Source: Enterocloster asparagiformis
GTDB taxonomy: Bacteria; Bacillota; Clostridia; Lachnospirales; Lachnospiraceae
Reading direction: 5' to 3'
Assembly (NCBI GenBank): GCA_018380885.1
Contig: JAGZSY010000001.1
Location: 1-64,000, forward strand
Length of the DNA stretch: 64,000 nt
The first letter of the stretch is position 1; every line of letters starts with the position of its first letter. Under the pieces are notes generated by a model, which saw only the letters and a list, made by a program, of their open reading frames with translations, had not been told where the DNA came from and did not search any database. Position numbers and translations under genes: made by a program. Shown piece after piece: positions 26,344 through 34,781 of this stretch.

Positions 26344-27636
26344 ATGAGGGAAGACAAATTTGACGTGATCATCGTCGGCGGAGGGCCGGCGGGAACGGCC
26401 GCGGCCTACCGCTTGGCGCAGGAGGGGCTGGAGGTCCTGGTGGTGGAGCGGGGAAACAGCTGCGGCTCCAAAAACATGACGGGCGGCCGTTTGTACGGGC
26501 ATAGCCTTGAGAAGCTGATTCCCGGCTTCGCCCGGGAAGCTCCCGTTGAACGCAGGATCGTGAAGGAACGCGTTTCCATGATGACGGAAACAGGGGCCGC
26601 CACCATGGAATTCAGCTCCCAACATTTGAAGGATGAAGCCTGCGCCTCCTACTCCGTGCTGCGGGCCAAATTCGACAAGTGGTTTGCCGGAAAGGCTGAA
26701 GCTGCGGGCGCCCTCTATATCACCGGTATCCTGGTGGAGAACCTGGTGATGGAAGGGGGAAGAGTGGTCGGCATAGAGAGCGGCGGCGACAGGTTGTTTG
26801 CCGATGTGGTGGTGCTGGCAGAGGGAGTCAACGGCCTTCTGGCCCAAAAGGCCGGTCTGAAGGCGGAGCTGAAGCCCTCCCAGGTTGCGGTGGGGGTCAA
26901 GGAAGTCATCAAATTGGATGAAAAAACTGTCTCCGACCGCTTCGGTGTGGAAGCGGGAGAGGGCGCGGCGTGGATGTTTGCGGGCGATCCAACGGCAGGC
27001 AATCTGGGCGGAGGTTTTCTGTACACCAACAAAGACAGCATATCGCTGGGAATCGTCACAACCCTCAGCGATGTGGGCTACTCCCGGGAGACGGTGCCGG
27101 ACATGGTAGAGCGGATCAAGGGACATCCGCTGATCCGTCCGCTGATTGCAGGTGGAAAAACAGTGGAATACTCAGCTCACCTGGTCACGGAAGGGGGATA
27201 CGACATGGTTCCCCGGCTGTGCGGAGACGGCGTTCTGGTGGTGGGGGATGCAGCGGCCTTTGTGGTCAATCTGGGATTCACGGTGCGGGGCATGGACTTT
27301 GCCATTGAATCGGGACGGCTGGCCGCTGAGGCGATCATCAGGGCGCGGGAAAAGGGCGAATTTACCGCTCAGGCGCTTTCCGTATACAGGGAACTGCTGG
27401 ACGACAGCTTTGTCATGAGAGATCTGGAGCATTACCGGAAAGCCCCCGAGCTGATGGAGCTCCACGAGCTTTTTAACGAGTATCCCCTGATGGTTCAGGA
27501 GATTTTAAGCAGCCTGTTTACAGTGGACGGCGGCAAAACGGAGGGATTAATGATGAAGGTTCTGCCTGCCCTGGCAAAATCCGGCGGGCTGATTACCCTG
27601 GCAAAGGTGGGCATGAGAGCGATGGAGGCGTTTTAA
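26344..27636 (+). CDS. fixC: FixC-family ETF:quinone oxidoreductase-like flavoprotein
   Basis: 430 aa from ATG 26344 (AAGGAGGATACAGGC); the open frame upstream has no site. FAD motif IIVGGGPAGTAAAYRLAQEGLEV with VVERG and SKNMTGGRLYGH, then VVGDAAAFV...RGMDFAIESG, are classical FixC/ETF-QO features. It passes electrons from an ETF to membrane quinone and pairs with FixX, encoded immediately downstream. Together with EtfB/EtfA this forms a FixABCX set. Confidence 0.92.
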   Translation: MREDKFDVIIVGGGPAGTAAAYRLAQEGLEVLVVERGNSCGSKNMTGGRLYGHSLEKLIPGFAREAPVERRIVKERVSMMTETGAATMEFSSQHLKDEACASYSVLRAKFDKWFAGKAEAAGALYITGILVENLVMEGGRVVGIESGGDRLFADVVVLAEGVNGLLAQKAGLKAELKPSQVAVGVKEVIKLDEKTVSDRFGVEAGEGAAWMFAGDPTAGNLGGGFLYTNKDSISLGIVTTLSDVGYSRETVPDMVERIKGHPLIRPLIAGGKTVEYSAHLVTEGGYDMVPRLCGDGVLVVGDAAAFVVNLGFTVRGMDFAIESGRLAAEAIIRAREKGEFTAQALSVYRELLDDSFVMRDLEHYRKAPELMELHELFNEYPLMVQEILSSLFTVDGGKTEGLMMKVLPALAKSGGLITLAKVGMRAMEAF

Positions 27637-27921
27637 ATGGCAAATGTGAGCGTAGATGATAAACTTGGCTTTGATAAATTCAACACAGATGAAAAGAATC
27701 CACACATCACAGTGAAGGAAAGCTGGGGGAGGGAGGACGATATCCGCCGTCTGGTCATGGCTTGTCCGGCCGGCCTGTACCGCTATGAGGACGGGAAGGT
27801 AATCTTCAGCCACGAGGGATGTCTGGAGTGCGGCACCTGCCGGGTTCTGTCCGGCGGAAAGGTTGTGGAGAGCTGGCGCTATCCGGATGGCGGCATGGGC
27901 GTGGAGTTTCGCCAGGGCTGA
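27637..27921 (+). CDS. fixX: FixX ferredoxin-like protein
   Basis: 94 aa. Cysteines C43 (ACPAGLY), C62, C65 and C68 (CLECGTC) can hold one [4Fe-4S] cluster, as in FixX. It works as the iron-sulfur partner of FixC. The ATG follows the fixC stop codon with no gap, so translation is coupled. Confidence 0.92.
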   Translation: MANVSVDDKLGFDKFNTDEKNPHITVKESWGREDDIRRLVMACPAGLYRYEDGKVIFSHEGCLECGTCRVLSGGKVVESWRYPDGGMGVEFRQG

Positions 27922-27956
27922 GGCCCCGGACATTATTTTAAGGAGGCAGGAATCAT

Positions 27957-28775
27957 ATGAATATGCTTGTATGTGTAAAACAGGTGCCGGACACCACGGA
28001 AATCAGAATTGATCCGGTTAAAAATACACTGATCCGCGACGGCGTGCCCAGCATCTTAAACCCCTTTGACAGTTATGCGCTGGAGGCCGCCCTGCGGGTT
28101 AAGGACCAGTATCCACAGGCAAGGCTGACCGCTCTCTGCATGGGGCCGCCCCAGGCAGCGGCCGTGCTGAAGGAGAGTCTGGCGGTGGGGGCCGACCGGG
28201 CGTATCTGGTATCCGGCCGCACCTACGGCGGATCCGACACTCTGGCTACCAGTTATATTTTATCGGAGGCCGTCAGGGAGATTGAGAAAACCGAGGGGAA
28301 ATTCGATATCATTTTCTGCGGCAAACAGGCGATCGACGGGGATACGGCCCAGGTGGGGCCGGAGATTGGCGAGCATCTGGGTTACGCCCAGGTGACGTAC
28401 GGGCTGGAGGTTTTGCTGGAGGCGGATATGGTGAAAGTGAAGAAGGAGGTGGAGGAGGGCGTGGAGGTCATAGGCGTCAAAACGCCCTGCGTGCTGACCT
28501 TCACCAAGCCGGCCTGGGATTTGAGAAGGCCTACCCTGAAGGGAAAGCTGGCGGCGGCTCGGGCGGGAATTACTGTCATCGGCGACGACGGCCTGCCGGA
28601 TATCGACAAGGCCAAGATTGGCCTTAAGGGCTCCCCCACGAAGGTAAAAAAGACCTTTGTGCCGCCGCGAAAGTCCGGCGGCCTGAAAATCAGGGAGGCA
28701 TCCAATCGGGAGTCGGCCGAGAAGCTGTTCCAGCTGTTGATGAAAGACCGGACAATCTGGGAGGGGGACGTGTGA
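27957..28775 (+). CDS. etfB: Electron transfer flavoprotein beta subunit (FixA/EtfB)
   Basis: 272 aa. The N-terminus MLVCVKQVPDTTEIRIDP, the NPFDSYALEAAL segment, GADRAYLVSG and DGDTAQVGPEIGEHL are typical of the FixA-like, potentially bifurcating EtfB group, which binds a second FAD and NADH at the NPFD region. AAGGAGG precedes ATG 27957. One base separates its stop from etfA. Likely partner of EtfA, FixC and FixX. Confidence 0.93.
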   Translation: MNMLVCVKQVPDTTEIRIDPVKNTLIRDGVPSILNPFDSYALEAALRVKDQYPQARLTALCMGPPQAAAVLKESLAVGADRAYLVSGRTYGGSDTLATSYILSEAVREIEKTEGKFDIIFCGKQAIDGDTAQVGPEIGEHLGYAQVTYGLEVLLEADMVKVKKEVEEGVEVIGVKTPCVLTFTKPAWDLRRPTLKGKLAAARAGITVIGDDGLPDIDKAKIGLKGSPTKVKKTFVPPRKSGGLKIREASNRESAEKLFQLLMKDRTIWEGDV

Positions 28776-28776
28776 C

Positions 28777-29790
28777 ATGGAAAGCAAAACGAAAGATTTG
28801 TGGGTATTTGTGGAAACCGACGAAAATGGTTCAGCCAGGAATGTGGGGCTGGAGCTTCTGGTGCCCGGGCGGATGATTGCCGGAAAGCAGGGGGGAAGGC
28901 TGGTGGGCGTTGTGATCGGCGATAATGTGGGGCCGGCTGTCGAGGCGGTATCCCGCCGCGGGGCGGATCAGATTTTGGTGGTGGAGGGACCGGAATACCG
29001 GCACTATTCCACGGACGCCTATGCGGCAGCACTGTGCAGGCTGGTAGAGACATACGGGCCCACCAGTATGCTGATCGGCGCCACCAACAACGGCCGCGAC
29101 CTGGGACCGCGGGTGGCCTGCCGGCTGAAAACGGGGCTGACCGCCGACTGCACCGCCCTGGATGTGGATGAGGAGAGCGGCAATGTGGCGTGGACCCGTC
29201 CGGCATTTGGGGGAAATCTTATGGCGACAATTCTGTGCCCGGATCATCGTCCTCAGATCGGCACGGTGCGCCCCGGCGTGTTCAAGCAGGGGGAACCGGG
29301 GGAGAGCAGGGCTGAGGTCATCCGGGAGGAGATTCACGTGCCCGCCGAGGACATCCGCACCCAGGTTCTGGAGCTGATAAAGGATATGGACAGCGAGAAC
29401 GTGGATCTGGAGGGGGCTTCGATCATCGTGTCCGGCGGGCGCGGTGTGGGCGGCCCGGACGGATTCAAGCCCATCCGCGAGCTGGCGGAAGCGCTGGGCG
29501 GCACGGTGGGCGCCTCACGGGCCGCTGTGGACTCGGGATGGATTTCCCACGCCCACCAGGTGGGGCAGACTGGCAAAACCGTGGGACCAAAGCTATACAT
29601 CGCCTGCGGAATCTCGGGCGCAATTCAGCATCTGGCGGGCATGAGCGGCTCGGATAAGATTGTGGCGGTCAACAAAGACCCCGAGGCGCCGATTTTCGGC
29701 GTGGCGGATTATGGGGTTGTGGGAGATTTATTCGAGGTGCTTCCCGTGTTGACTGAGGCGTTTAAGTCTGCCGGAGCAGGCCGTCGGTAA
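28777..29790 (+). CDS. etfA: Electron transfer flavoprotein alpha subunit (FixB/EtfA)
   Basis: 337 aa. The C-terminal FAD domain is clear: SGGRGVGGPDGF, ELAEALGGTVGASRAAVD, GWISHAHQVGQTGKTV and ACGISGAIQHLAGM, followed by VAVNKDPEAPIF. The N-terminal domain starts LWVFVETDENG. Heterodimer partner of EtfB. It is the last gene of the TetR-flanked cluster; no clear terminator is visible in the 66 bases before the next promoter. Confidence 0.93.
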   Translation: MESKTKDLWVFVETDENGSARNVGLELLVPGRMIAGKQGGRLVGVVIGDNVGPAVEAVSRRGADQILVVEGPEYRHYSTDAYAAALCRLVETYGPTSMLIGATNNGRDLGPRVACRLKTGLTADCTALDVDEESGNVAWTRPAFGGNLMATILCPDHRPQIGTVRPGVFKQGEPGESRAEVIREEIHVPAEDIRTQVLELIKDMDSENVDLEGASIIVSGGRGVGGPDGFKPIRELAEALGGTVGASRAAVDSGWISHAHQVGQTGKTVGPKLYIACGISGAIQHLAGMSGSDKIVAVNKDPEAPIFGVADYGVVGDLFEVLPVLTEAFKSAGAGRR

Positions 29791-29855
29791 TCTGCCCTTT
29801 AGGATCAAAGACAATTCTGGAAAATTTGTAAGGTTTTTTGCGCGGTCATTTGTGT

Positions 29856-29861
29856 TATAAT
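29856..29861 (+). promoter_or_regulatory. -10 element before the leader peptide and CD3324 gene
   Basis: TATAAT at 29856-29861 is a perfect -10; the -35 region is only a T-run (TTTTTTG), so the promoter may be weak or activated. It precedes the short reading frame at 29928 and the CD3324-family gene at 30033. Confidence 0.5.
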
Positions 29862-29927
29862 GAAAAAACCGAACATTTCCGCAGCCGCGGCAGCTTCGGT
29901 GAACAGAACGCGAGGAGGGCCGTCTTT

Positions 29928-29954
29928 ATGATGAAATATATTATCGCTGCATAG
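29928..29954 (+). CDS. Candidate 8-residue leader peptide
   Basis: The frame ATG to TAG encodes MMKYIIAA and has a strong ribosome site CGAGGAGGG at 29911-29919, well spaced. It lies in the leader of the CD3324-family gene. It could be an upstream peptide that couples translation to control of the following gene, or a chance frame. Nothing supports a free function. Confidence 0.3.
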   Translation: MMKYIIAA

Positions 29955-30032
29955 CATGGGCTGATGCAGTGAAATGAGAGTAATTGCGTCGCCTTTGCTA
30001 TTCCGGACAGAAAATATGTTTGGGAGGCAGCG

Positions 30033-30338
30033 ATGCGCTATCAGAAGGCAAGTGAGATTTTGCCGGTGGAACTGGTGGAATTGATCCAGAATTATATCGA
30101 TGGGGAGTATGTGTACATTCCCAGAAAGCAGGAGCACAGAAAAAACTGGGGGGAGACTTCCAGGGCCAGGGAAGAGCTCCGGTCGAGAAATATAGAAATA
30201 TTTGTAAAATACAGACAGGGTGCGGGAACGAAGGAGCTGGCAGCCCAGTATTTCCTGTCTGAAAAGAGTATCCAAAGAATTGTGCTTCAGGAAAAGAAAA
30301 TGAGGCTGAGCCAAGAGACAGGCGGTGAATCCGGGTGA
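30033..30338 (+). CDS. CD3324 family protein
   Basis: 101 aa. It begins MRYQKASEILPVELVELIQNYIDGEYVYIPRK and has a C-terminal helix-turn-helix-like part (GAGTKELAAQYFLSEKSIQRIV, residues about 70-91), the pattern of the small CD3324 family common in Clostridia. Probably a DNA-binding protein; role unknown. Ribosome site GGGAGGCAGCG. Confidence 0.8.
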   Translation: MRYQKASEILPVELVELIQNYIDGEYVYIPRKQEHRKNWGETSRAREELRSRNIEIFVKYRQGAGTKELAAQYFLSEKSIQRIVLQEKKMRLSQETGGESG

Positions 30339-30457
30339 AGGGATTCGCCGCCTGTTTGCGTATAAAGGAGCTTGAGGCGATTGTTTATTTCTGTCCTGAG
30401 CTTGAGGTTTATCTCCGGGCGGCCGGATGCTAGAGTGGTTCTCGGAGGTATAAGAGA

Positions 30458-31093
30458 ATGAAACGGGAATACAGAAAAAAATGGCATATCCTTCCGGACC
30501 GGCTGCCCGCGGTGCTGCAAAAATGCTCCAGATGCGGTAAAAGGACTGAGTTTGAAAACAGCGGCAGATTCCGGGTGAATGCCAACGGGCGCATGCTGGA
30601 CGTATGGCTGATCTACCGGTGCAAAACCTGCAAGGCCACCTGGAATATGGAGATCTATGAGCGCGTTCTTGCATCGGAACTGGACAGTGAGGAATATGAG
30701 CATTTTTTGAATAACGATATCCGGCTGGCCGCAAAGTACGGCTGCGACGCCGGTCTGTTTGCCAGGAATAAAGTGGAAATGTCAGCGGCTTCGGCGGAAT
30801 ACAAGGTGCAGATGATCGACACGCCGGTTCCCTGCAAACGGGAGGGATGGAGCGAGGTGGAAATCCACTTGGCCGGCTGCCTGAAGCTGCGGGTGGACGC
30901 GCTGTTTGCCGGTCAGCTGGGCATTTCCCGGTCAAGGGTGAAGCAGCTCTGCCTGCGGGGCTTGATCTGCGGGTCCCGGGGTCCGGTGCGGGCCGGGGAC
31001 AGGGTGAGAGACGGCGAGGTTTTCTTGTTTCTATTGCACCGGCAATGTGGTAAAATGGAACTGCTGGAAAATGAATGGAGTTTGCAAGGATAA
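30458..31093 (+). CDS. DUF1062 domain-containing protein
   Basis: 211 aa. The N-terminal zinc-ribbon-like part has two CxxC pairs (QKCSRCGK and YRCKTCKATWN), followed by the DUF1062 body and a C-terminal S4-like segment (LGISRSRVKQLCLRGLICG, near 165-183) suggestive of RNA binding. Function not known. It overlaps nothing and is followed at 16 bases by a GNAT gene. Confidence 0.82.
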   Translation: MKREYRKKWHILPDRLPAVLQKCSRCGKRTEFENSGRFRVNANGRMLDVWLIYRCKTCKATWNMEIYERVLASELDSEEYEHFLNNDIRLAAKYGCDAGLFARNKVEMSAASAEYKVQMIDTPVPCKREGWSEVEIHLAGCLKLRVDALFAGQLGISRSRVKQLCLRGLICGSRGPVRAGDRVRDGEVFLFLLHRQCGKMELLENEWSLQG

Positions 31094-31108
31094 GACGGAG
31101 GTAATTCT

Positions 31109-31636
31109 GTGTATTGCGAAATTAAAACCGACCGATTGCTGCTGCGCCCTTTGAACATCCGCGATCTCAAAGCTGTTCACGCGTACGCTTCCGACCGCGA
31201 GAACACCGCGTACATGTATTTGCTGTCCCACGATACGGAGGAAGAGACGCGGCGTTTTTTGACAGAGGTTACAGAGGAGTGGGAGAAGGAGACTCCCGGT
31301 TTTTACGAGTTTGCGGTTATGCTAGGCGGGGCGCAGATCGGCGCTGTCTCCGTCGCGCTGAACGAGGCCCGAACCGAGGGCGAACTGGCCTGGATTATTG
31401 ACAAGCGGTATTGGAAAAAGGGCTATGCGGCGGAGGCCGCCCTGGCGCTCAAGGATTTTGCGGTCAACACCCTGAAGCTCTCAAAGCTGACGGCAAATTG
31501 TGATTACAGAAACAGCGGTTCTTACCGGCTGATGGAAAAAATCGGGCTTCGGCTGGAAAGCGACAGCGGGACCAGGACCTACCCCAAGAGCGGAGAGACG
31601 GTCCGGGAGCTGACCTACTCCCTGATCATCGAATGA
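31109..31636 (+). CDS. RimJ/RimL-type GNAT acetyltransferase
   Basis: 175 aa from GTG 31109 with GACGGAGG upstream. It opens with IKTDRLLLRPLNIRDL and has the family WIIDKRYWKKGYAAEAALALKDFA (acetyl-CoA loop) and NSGSYRLMEKIGLRLE. Likely acetylates a protein N-terminus or a small amine; substrate not determinable. Confidence 0.88.
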   Translation: MYCEIKTDRLLLRPLNIRDLKAVHAYASDRENTAYMYLLSHDTEEETRRFLTEVTEEWEKETPGFYEFAVMLGGAQIGAVSVALNEARTEGELAWIIDKRYWKKGYAAEAALALKDFAVNTLKLSKLTANCDYRNSGSYRLMEKIGLRLESDSGTRTYPKSGETVRELTYSLIIE

Positions 31637-31751
31637 ATTTGGAAATTTAAGGAAAATGCCTGAATGGCGCCGGATGCCGGTTGTATTTCAACGGCGCATG
31701 ATTTATACTGAAACTCGGATTTTATTTTGACAGGAAGAGGAAGCGCAGGGG

Positions 31752-32579
31752 ATGATACTTGCATTTGACACGCCGTACCGGCCATTGACGTCGAGACCGT
31801 TTCTACATGACAGCACGTATGCGGAGTACCTCCCCAGGGAGGCGCTCCGCCCGTACGTGTCCTGCATTTGGACCTCCGACGGCGGGGAGAACGGCGAGCC
31901 GGAGACGGTCCGGGTTATCCCGGACACATGTCTGGATATTATAATTGAAATCAACCATACCAGGCAGAGGATCAACAGCCGCCTGTGCGGGCTCCAGGAC
32001 CGCACCTTTATGGTGGAGCAGGGAAGGGCGGGTGACCGGGTGACCAGCGTTGCAGCCCGGTTTTATTTTTGGTCGGCCCGTTTGTTTCTGGACGTGAGTC
32101 TGGGGGATACGGGCAACCGGGTGATGGAGCTGGAGGAGGCGCTGCCCGGGTGCAACCGGGAATTTGAACCGCTGTTTTACCATCGATCCGACCGGGAGCG
32201 CGTCTCCTGGCTGGAGGGTTATCTGCTGGAAAAGCTGAACACGGACCGGTACAACCCCAACCTTTACAATTCCATCGACTATATTCTGAGAACCAGGGGA
32301 AATGCCACGGTGAGGGATATCTGCGCCGGGGGCTGCCTGAGCCAGCGCCAGATGGAGCGCCTTTTCCAGCAGAATATGGGCCTGCCCATCAAGCGCATCG
32401 CCAGCCTGGTGCGCTATCAGAGCGTGTGGAGCGAAGTTGTGCGGCGGGATCAGTTTGAGATCATGGATGCGGTGCTGCGGTACGGCTACGCGGATCAGGC
32501 CCATCTGCTCAACGATTTCAGGCGGTTTCACGGCATCTGGCCGGAGCAGGCCAGACAGGCGGCCCTGGCCAGGCGCTAG
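31752..32579 (+). CDS. AraC family transcriptional regulator
   Basis: 275 aa. The N-terminal part (YLPREALRPYVSCIWTSDG...VIPDTCLDIII) is the DUF6597-type sensor domain; the C-terminal AraC domain spans about 170-272, with LSQRQMERLFQQNMGLPIKRI and the second helix pair YGYADQAHLLNDFRRFHG. No obvious target operon is next to it except the frameshifted gene at 32814. Confidence 0.87.
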   Translation: MILAFDTPYRPLTSRPFLHDSTYAEYLPREALRPYVSCIWTSDGGENGEPETVRVIPDTCLDIIIEINHTRQRINSRLCGLQDRTFMVEQGRAGDRVTSVAARFYFWSARLFLDVSLGDTGNRVMELEEALPGCNREFEPLFYHRSDRERVSWLEGYLLEKLNTDRYNPNLYNSIDYILRTRGNATVRDICAGGCLSQRQMERLFQQNMGLPIKRIASLVRYQSVWSEVVRRDQFEIMDAVLRYGYADQAHLLNDFRRFHGIWPEQARQAALARR

Positions 32580-32620
32580 GATGAAGGGGGGTTTTGGAAA
32601 TTATTTCCTTTACCTGTGCC

Positions 32621-32715
32621 GTGGGAGTCCGCCTGTTCTGTGGAATTCCGCCTATCCCGTGGGGGCCCGTCCATTCCGTGGGAGTCCGCCTATCCCGCGG
32701 GGGCCCATCCATCCC
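32621..32715 (+). repeat. 19-nt tandem repeat, five units
   Basis: Five head-to-tail 19-nt units (32621, 32640, 32659, 32678, 32697) follow the pattern GTGGGRRTCCGCCTATCCC, e.g. units 2 and 4 end identically in CCGCCTATCCC and units 3 and 5 share GGGGGCCCRTCCATYCC. A sixth degenerate unit may follow. It lies between the AraC gene and the next gene and has no start codon of its own. Confidence 0.75.
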
Positions 32716-32813
32716 CGGAAAAGCCCGCCCGGACTTTGCGATGTCGCTTTTTTTCAATACAGCTGCGCCTTGCTGTGTTATAGTCTTGTTCAAATACAAT
32801 TTGGAGGTGCAGG

Positions 32814-33700
32814 ATGAAGAGATTGAGCGCGGCGGCGTACGGGGAAGTGCGCAGTTGGATTTACCGCAACGCCAGGCCGCTGGAGCTGGCCATGTGGCAG
32901 TTTGACTTTGAAAATGGGAGCCCAAAGCAGGTGGAGGACATGCTGAGCTTTTATCAGAATGAGGACGGGGGCTTCGGCAGCGCGTTGGAGCCGGACAGCT
33001 GGAACCCGGAGTCAACCCCCTACAGTACAATGGTCGCAGCCGGAATCCTTCGGGGAATCGGGCTTGCCCAACCGGGAAATCCCATTTTGGAGGGGATTTT
33101 CCGCTACCTTGAAAGCGGCGTCCACGCCTCTGAGGAAGGGTGGCATTTCGGCGTTCCCAGCAACGACCGCTATCCGCGGGCGCCCTGGTGGACGTACAGC
33201 GAGGAGCTAAACGCAGTCCAGGACATGGGCATCACGGCGGGGCTGTGCGCGTTGATTCTGCGGTACGGCGGCGGGCATCCGAAGCTGTTTGAAACGGCCT
33301 GCGGGTATGTGGACCGGATTCTGGCTCAGGCAGACGGCAGGAAAGATTTTGGGGAAATGGGCGCCGGCGGACTGGGGATGCTGGTGCAGGATATCGGGGA
33401 GGCCGGACCATTGAGCGGGATCCGGAAAAATGGGCCCAGTATACGCCCAGGCCGTCGGAATTTATCTGGTCGCCCGCAAGCGGATATTATCCGGGGAATG
33501 AGGAGATTGTGGACTTGGAGCTGGACTATCTGATCGATACCAGAAATCCGGGCGGCGTGTGGAACATCACCTGGACCTGGTTTGATCTGGGGGATATCTA
33601 TCCCAAGGAGTTTGCCGTCAGCGAGGTTTGGTGGATGGCCTCCAAGGCGGTAGAGAAGATGCGGTTTCTCAGGGCCTTCGGCCGGATTGAAATGGAATAG
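32814..33700 (+). pseudogene. Terpenoid-cyclase/prenyltransferase-like toroid protein, frameshifted
   Basis: The first frame (from ATG 32814, GGAGGTGCAGG upstream) encodes about 200 good residues, with the QNEDGGFGSALEPD repeat typical of alpha/alpha-toroid proteins (squalene cyclase, prenyltransferase beta). Near 33400-33415 the sense passes to another frame, which continues IERDPEKWAQYTPRPSEFIWSP... and ends normally at 33700. The change fits loss of one base. Joined, the product would be about 295 aa. Either a recent pseudogene or a sequencing error; function unknown. Confidence 0.7.
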
Positions 33701-33716
33701 ACCGTGATTTGGAACA

Positions 33717-33762
33717 AAACGGGGCGGACCTGGCGCGAGCAATGCGCGGGTCCGCCCCGTTT
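33717..33762. terminator. Bidirectional terminator
   Basis: Perfect 14-bp stem AAACGGGGCGGACC (33717-33730) with GGTCCGCCCCGTTT (33749-33762), just after the frameshifted gene. Confidence 0.8.
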
Positions 33763-33852
33763 GCCTGAATGCAAAGGCCGGCCGGCGCGGCCCGGAAGGG
33801 AGAAGCCGGCGGTGGCCCGGGACGGGCGGAGTGCGAACGCGCAGGGAACGAA

Positions 33853-33881
33853 TTGATTCACAGGCGCTTATGTGTTACAAT
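33853..33881 (+). promoter_or_regulatory. Promoter of the phosphodiesterase gene
   Basis: TTGATT (33853-33858), 17-nt spacer, TACAAT (33876-33881), 62 bases upstream of the start at 33944. Confidence 0.65.
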
Positions 33882-33943
33882 GGAGCCATTATGGACCGGC
33901 CGCCGGCGGCCGGAAGGATGACGGGAACACGGAGGGACGATTG

Positions 33944-34432
33944 ATGACAGTCGAGCGTAAAATCCACAGAATCGGAGTGATCTCCGACACCCACGGCCTG
34001 ATCCGGGACGAGGTGAGGGCCAGATTGGCGGGCTGCGAGGTGATCCTGCACGGGGGCGATATCAACAGCCGGCGGATTCTCGAAGAGCTGGAGCAGATCG
34101 CCCCTGTCCACGCGGTGCGGGGAAACAACGACAAGGAGTGGGCAGGTTATCTGCCCGAGACCCTGAGCCTGGAGCTGTATGGGCTGCGGATTTTCATGGT
34201 CCACAACAAGAAATACCTGCCGTCAAGCCTGGGGGACAGGAATCTTGTGATCTACGGCCATTCCCACAAGTATGAGGAAAAACAGGCGGACGGCCGGACC
34301 TGGCTTAACCCGGGCAGCTGCGGCCCCAGGCGTTTCGGCCAGCCCATTACCATGGCCGTGCTCACGGCAGTTGAGGGGAACGAGGGCTTTTCCGTGGAAA
34401 AGGTGGAGATTCCGCATGCGTCCGGAAAATAA
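33944..34432 (+). CDS. YfcE/MJ0936-type metallophosphoesterase
   Basis: 162 aa from ATG 33944 (GGAGGGACGATTG). Metal-binding motifs are SDTHG (residues 14-18), HGGDI, RGNND and YGHSH, the order of calcineurin-like YfcE phosphodiesterases. Compact single-domain enzyme acting on phosphodiesters; physiological substrate unknown. A perfect AT-rich palindrome (34431-34449) overlaps its stop codon. Confidence 0.88.
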   Translation: MTVERKIHRIGVISDTHGLIRDEVRARLAGCEVILHGGDINSRRILEELEQIAPVHAVRGNNDKEWAGYLPETLSLELYGLRIFMVHNKKYLPSSLGDRNLVIYGHSHKYEEKQADGRTWLNPGSCGPRRFGQPITMAVLTAVEGNEGFSVEKVEIPHASGK

Positions 34433-34673
34433 AATATTGTAAATATTTTCCAAAATCACATCGGGAATCAAACATACGGAGCGCGGCGCTGCCGGGACCG
34501 AGCGCGGTTTTTGCCCAGCGGGCTGCCGCGGGACGGAAGGAAAACTGCGCGGCGGATATTGGCGCGCCCCGGGGACGTCTGTGGGTGGCGGGGGATTGGC
34601 CCCTTTTACCGCCGGGAAGGCGGCCGCGTGGAACCCGCATGGAAGCCGCGTGGAAATCGCGGACGGATTCCCC

Positions 34674-34702
34674 TTGTCAGCGGGGGATATACGGGATATA
34701 AT
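34674..34702 (+). promoter_or_regulatory. Promoter of the YgiQ gene
   Basis: TTGTCA (34674-34679), 17-nt spacer, TATAAT (34697-34702), 80 bases upstream of the start at 34782. The rest of the 34433-34781 gap is GC-rich and shows no other feature I can support. Confidence 0.7.
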
Positions 34703-34781
34703 GTAGATTCCGGCCGGGAAGTTTGCGCGGGACGGCTGGATTGAGGGAAGCGCAGCACAGAGAATCAGAACGGAGAACTGC

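Noticed and set aside
32621..32715. CRISPR array
   Set aside because: Units are 19 nt with no spacers between them and no cas genes are near.
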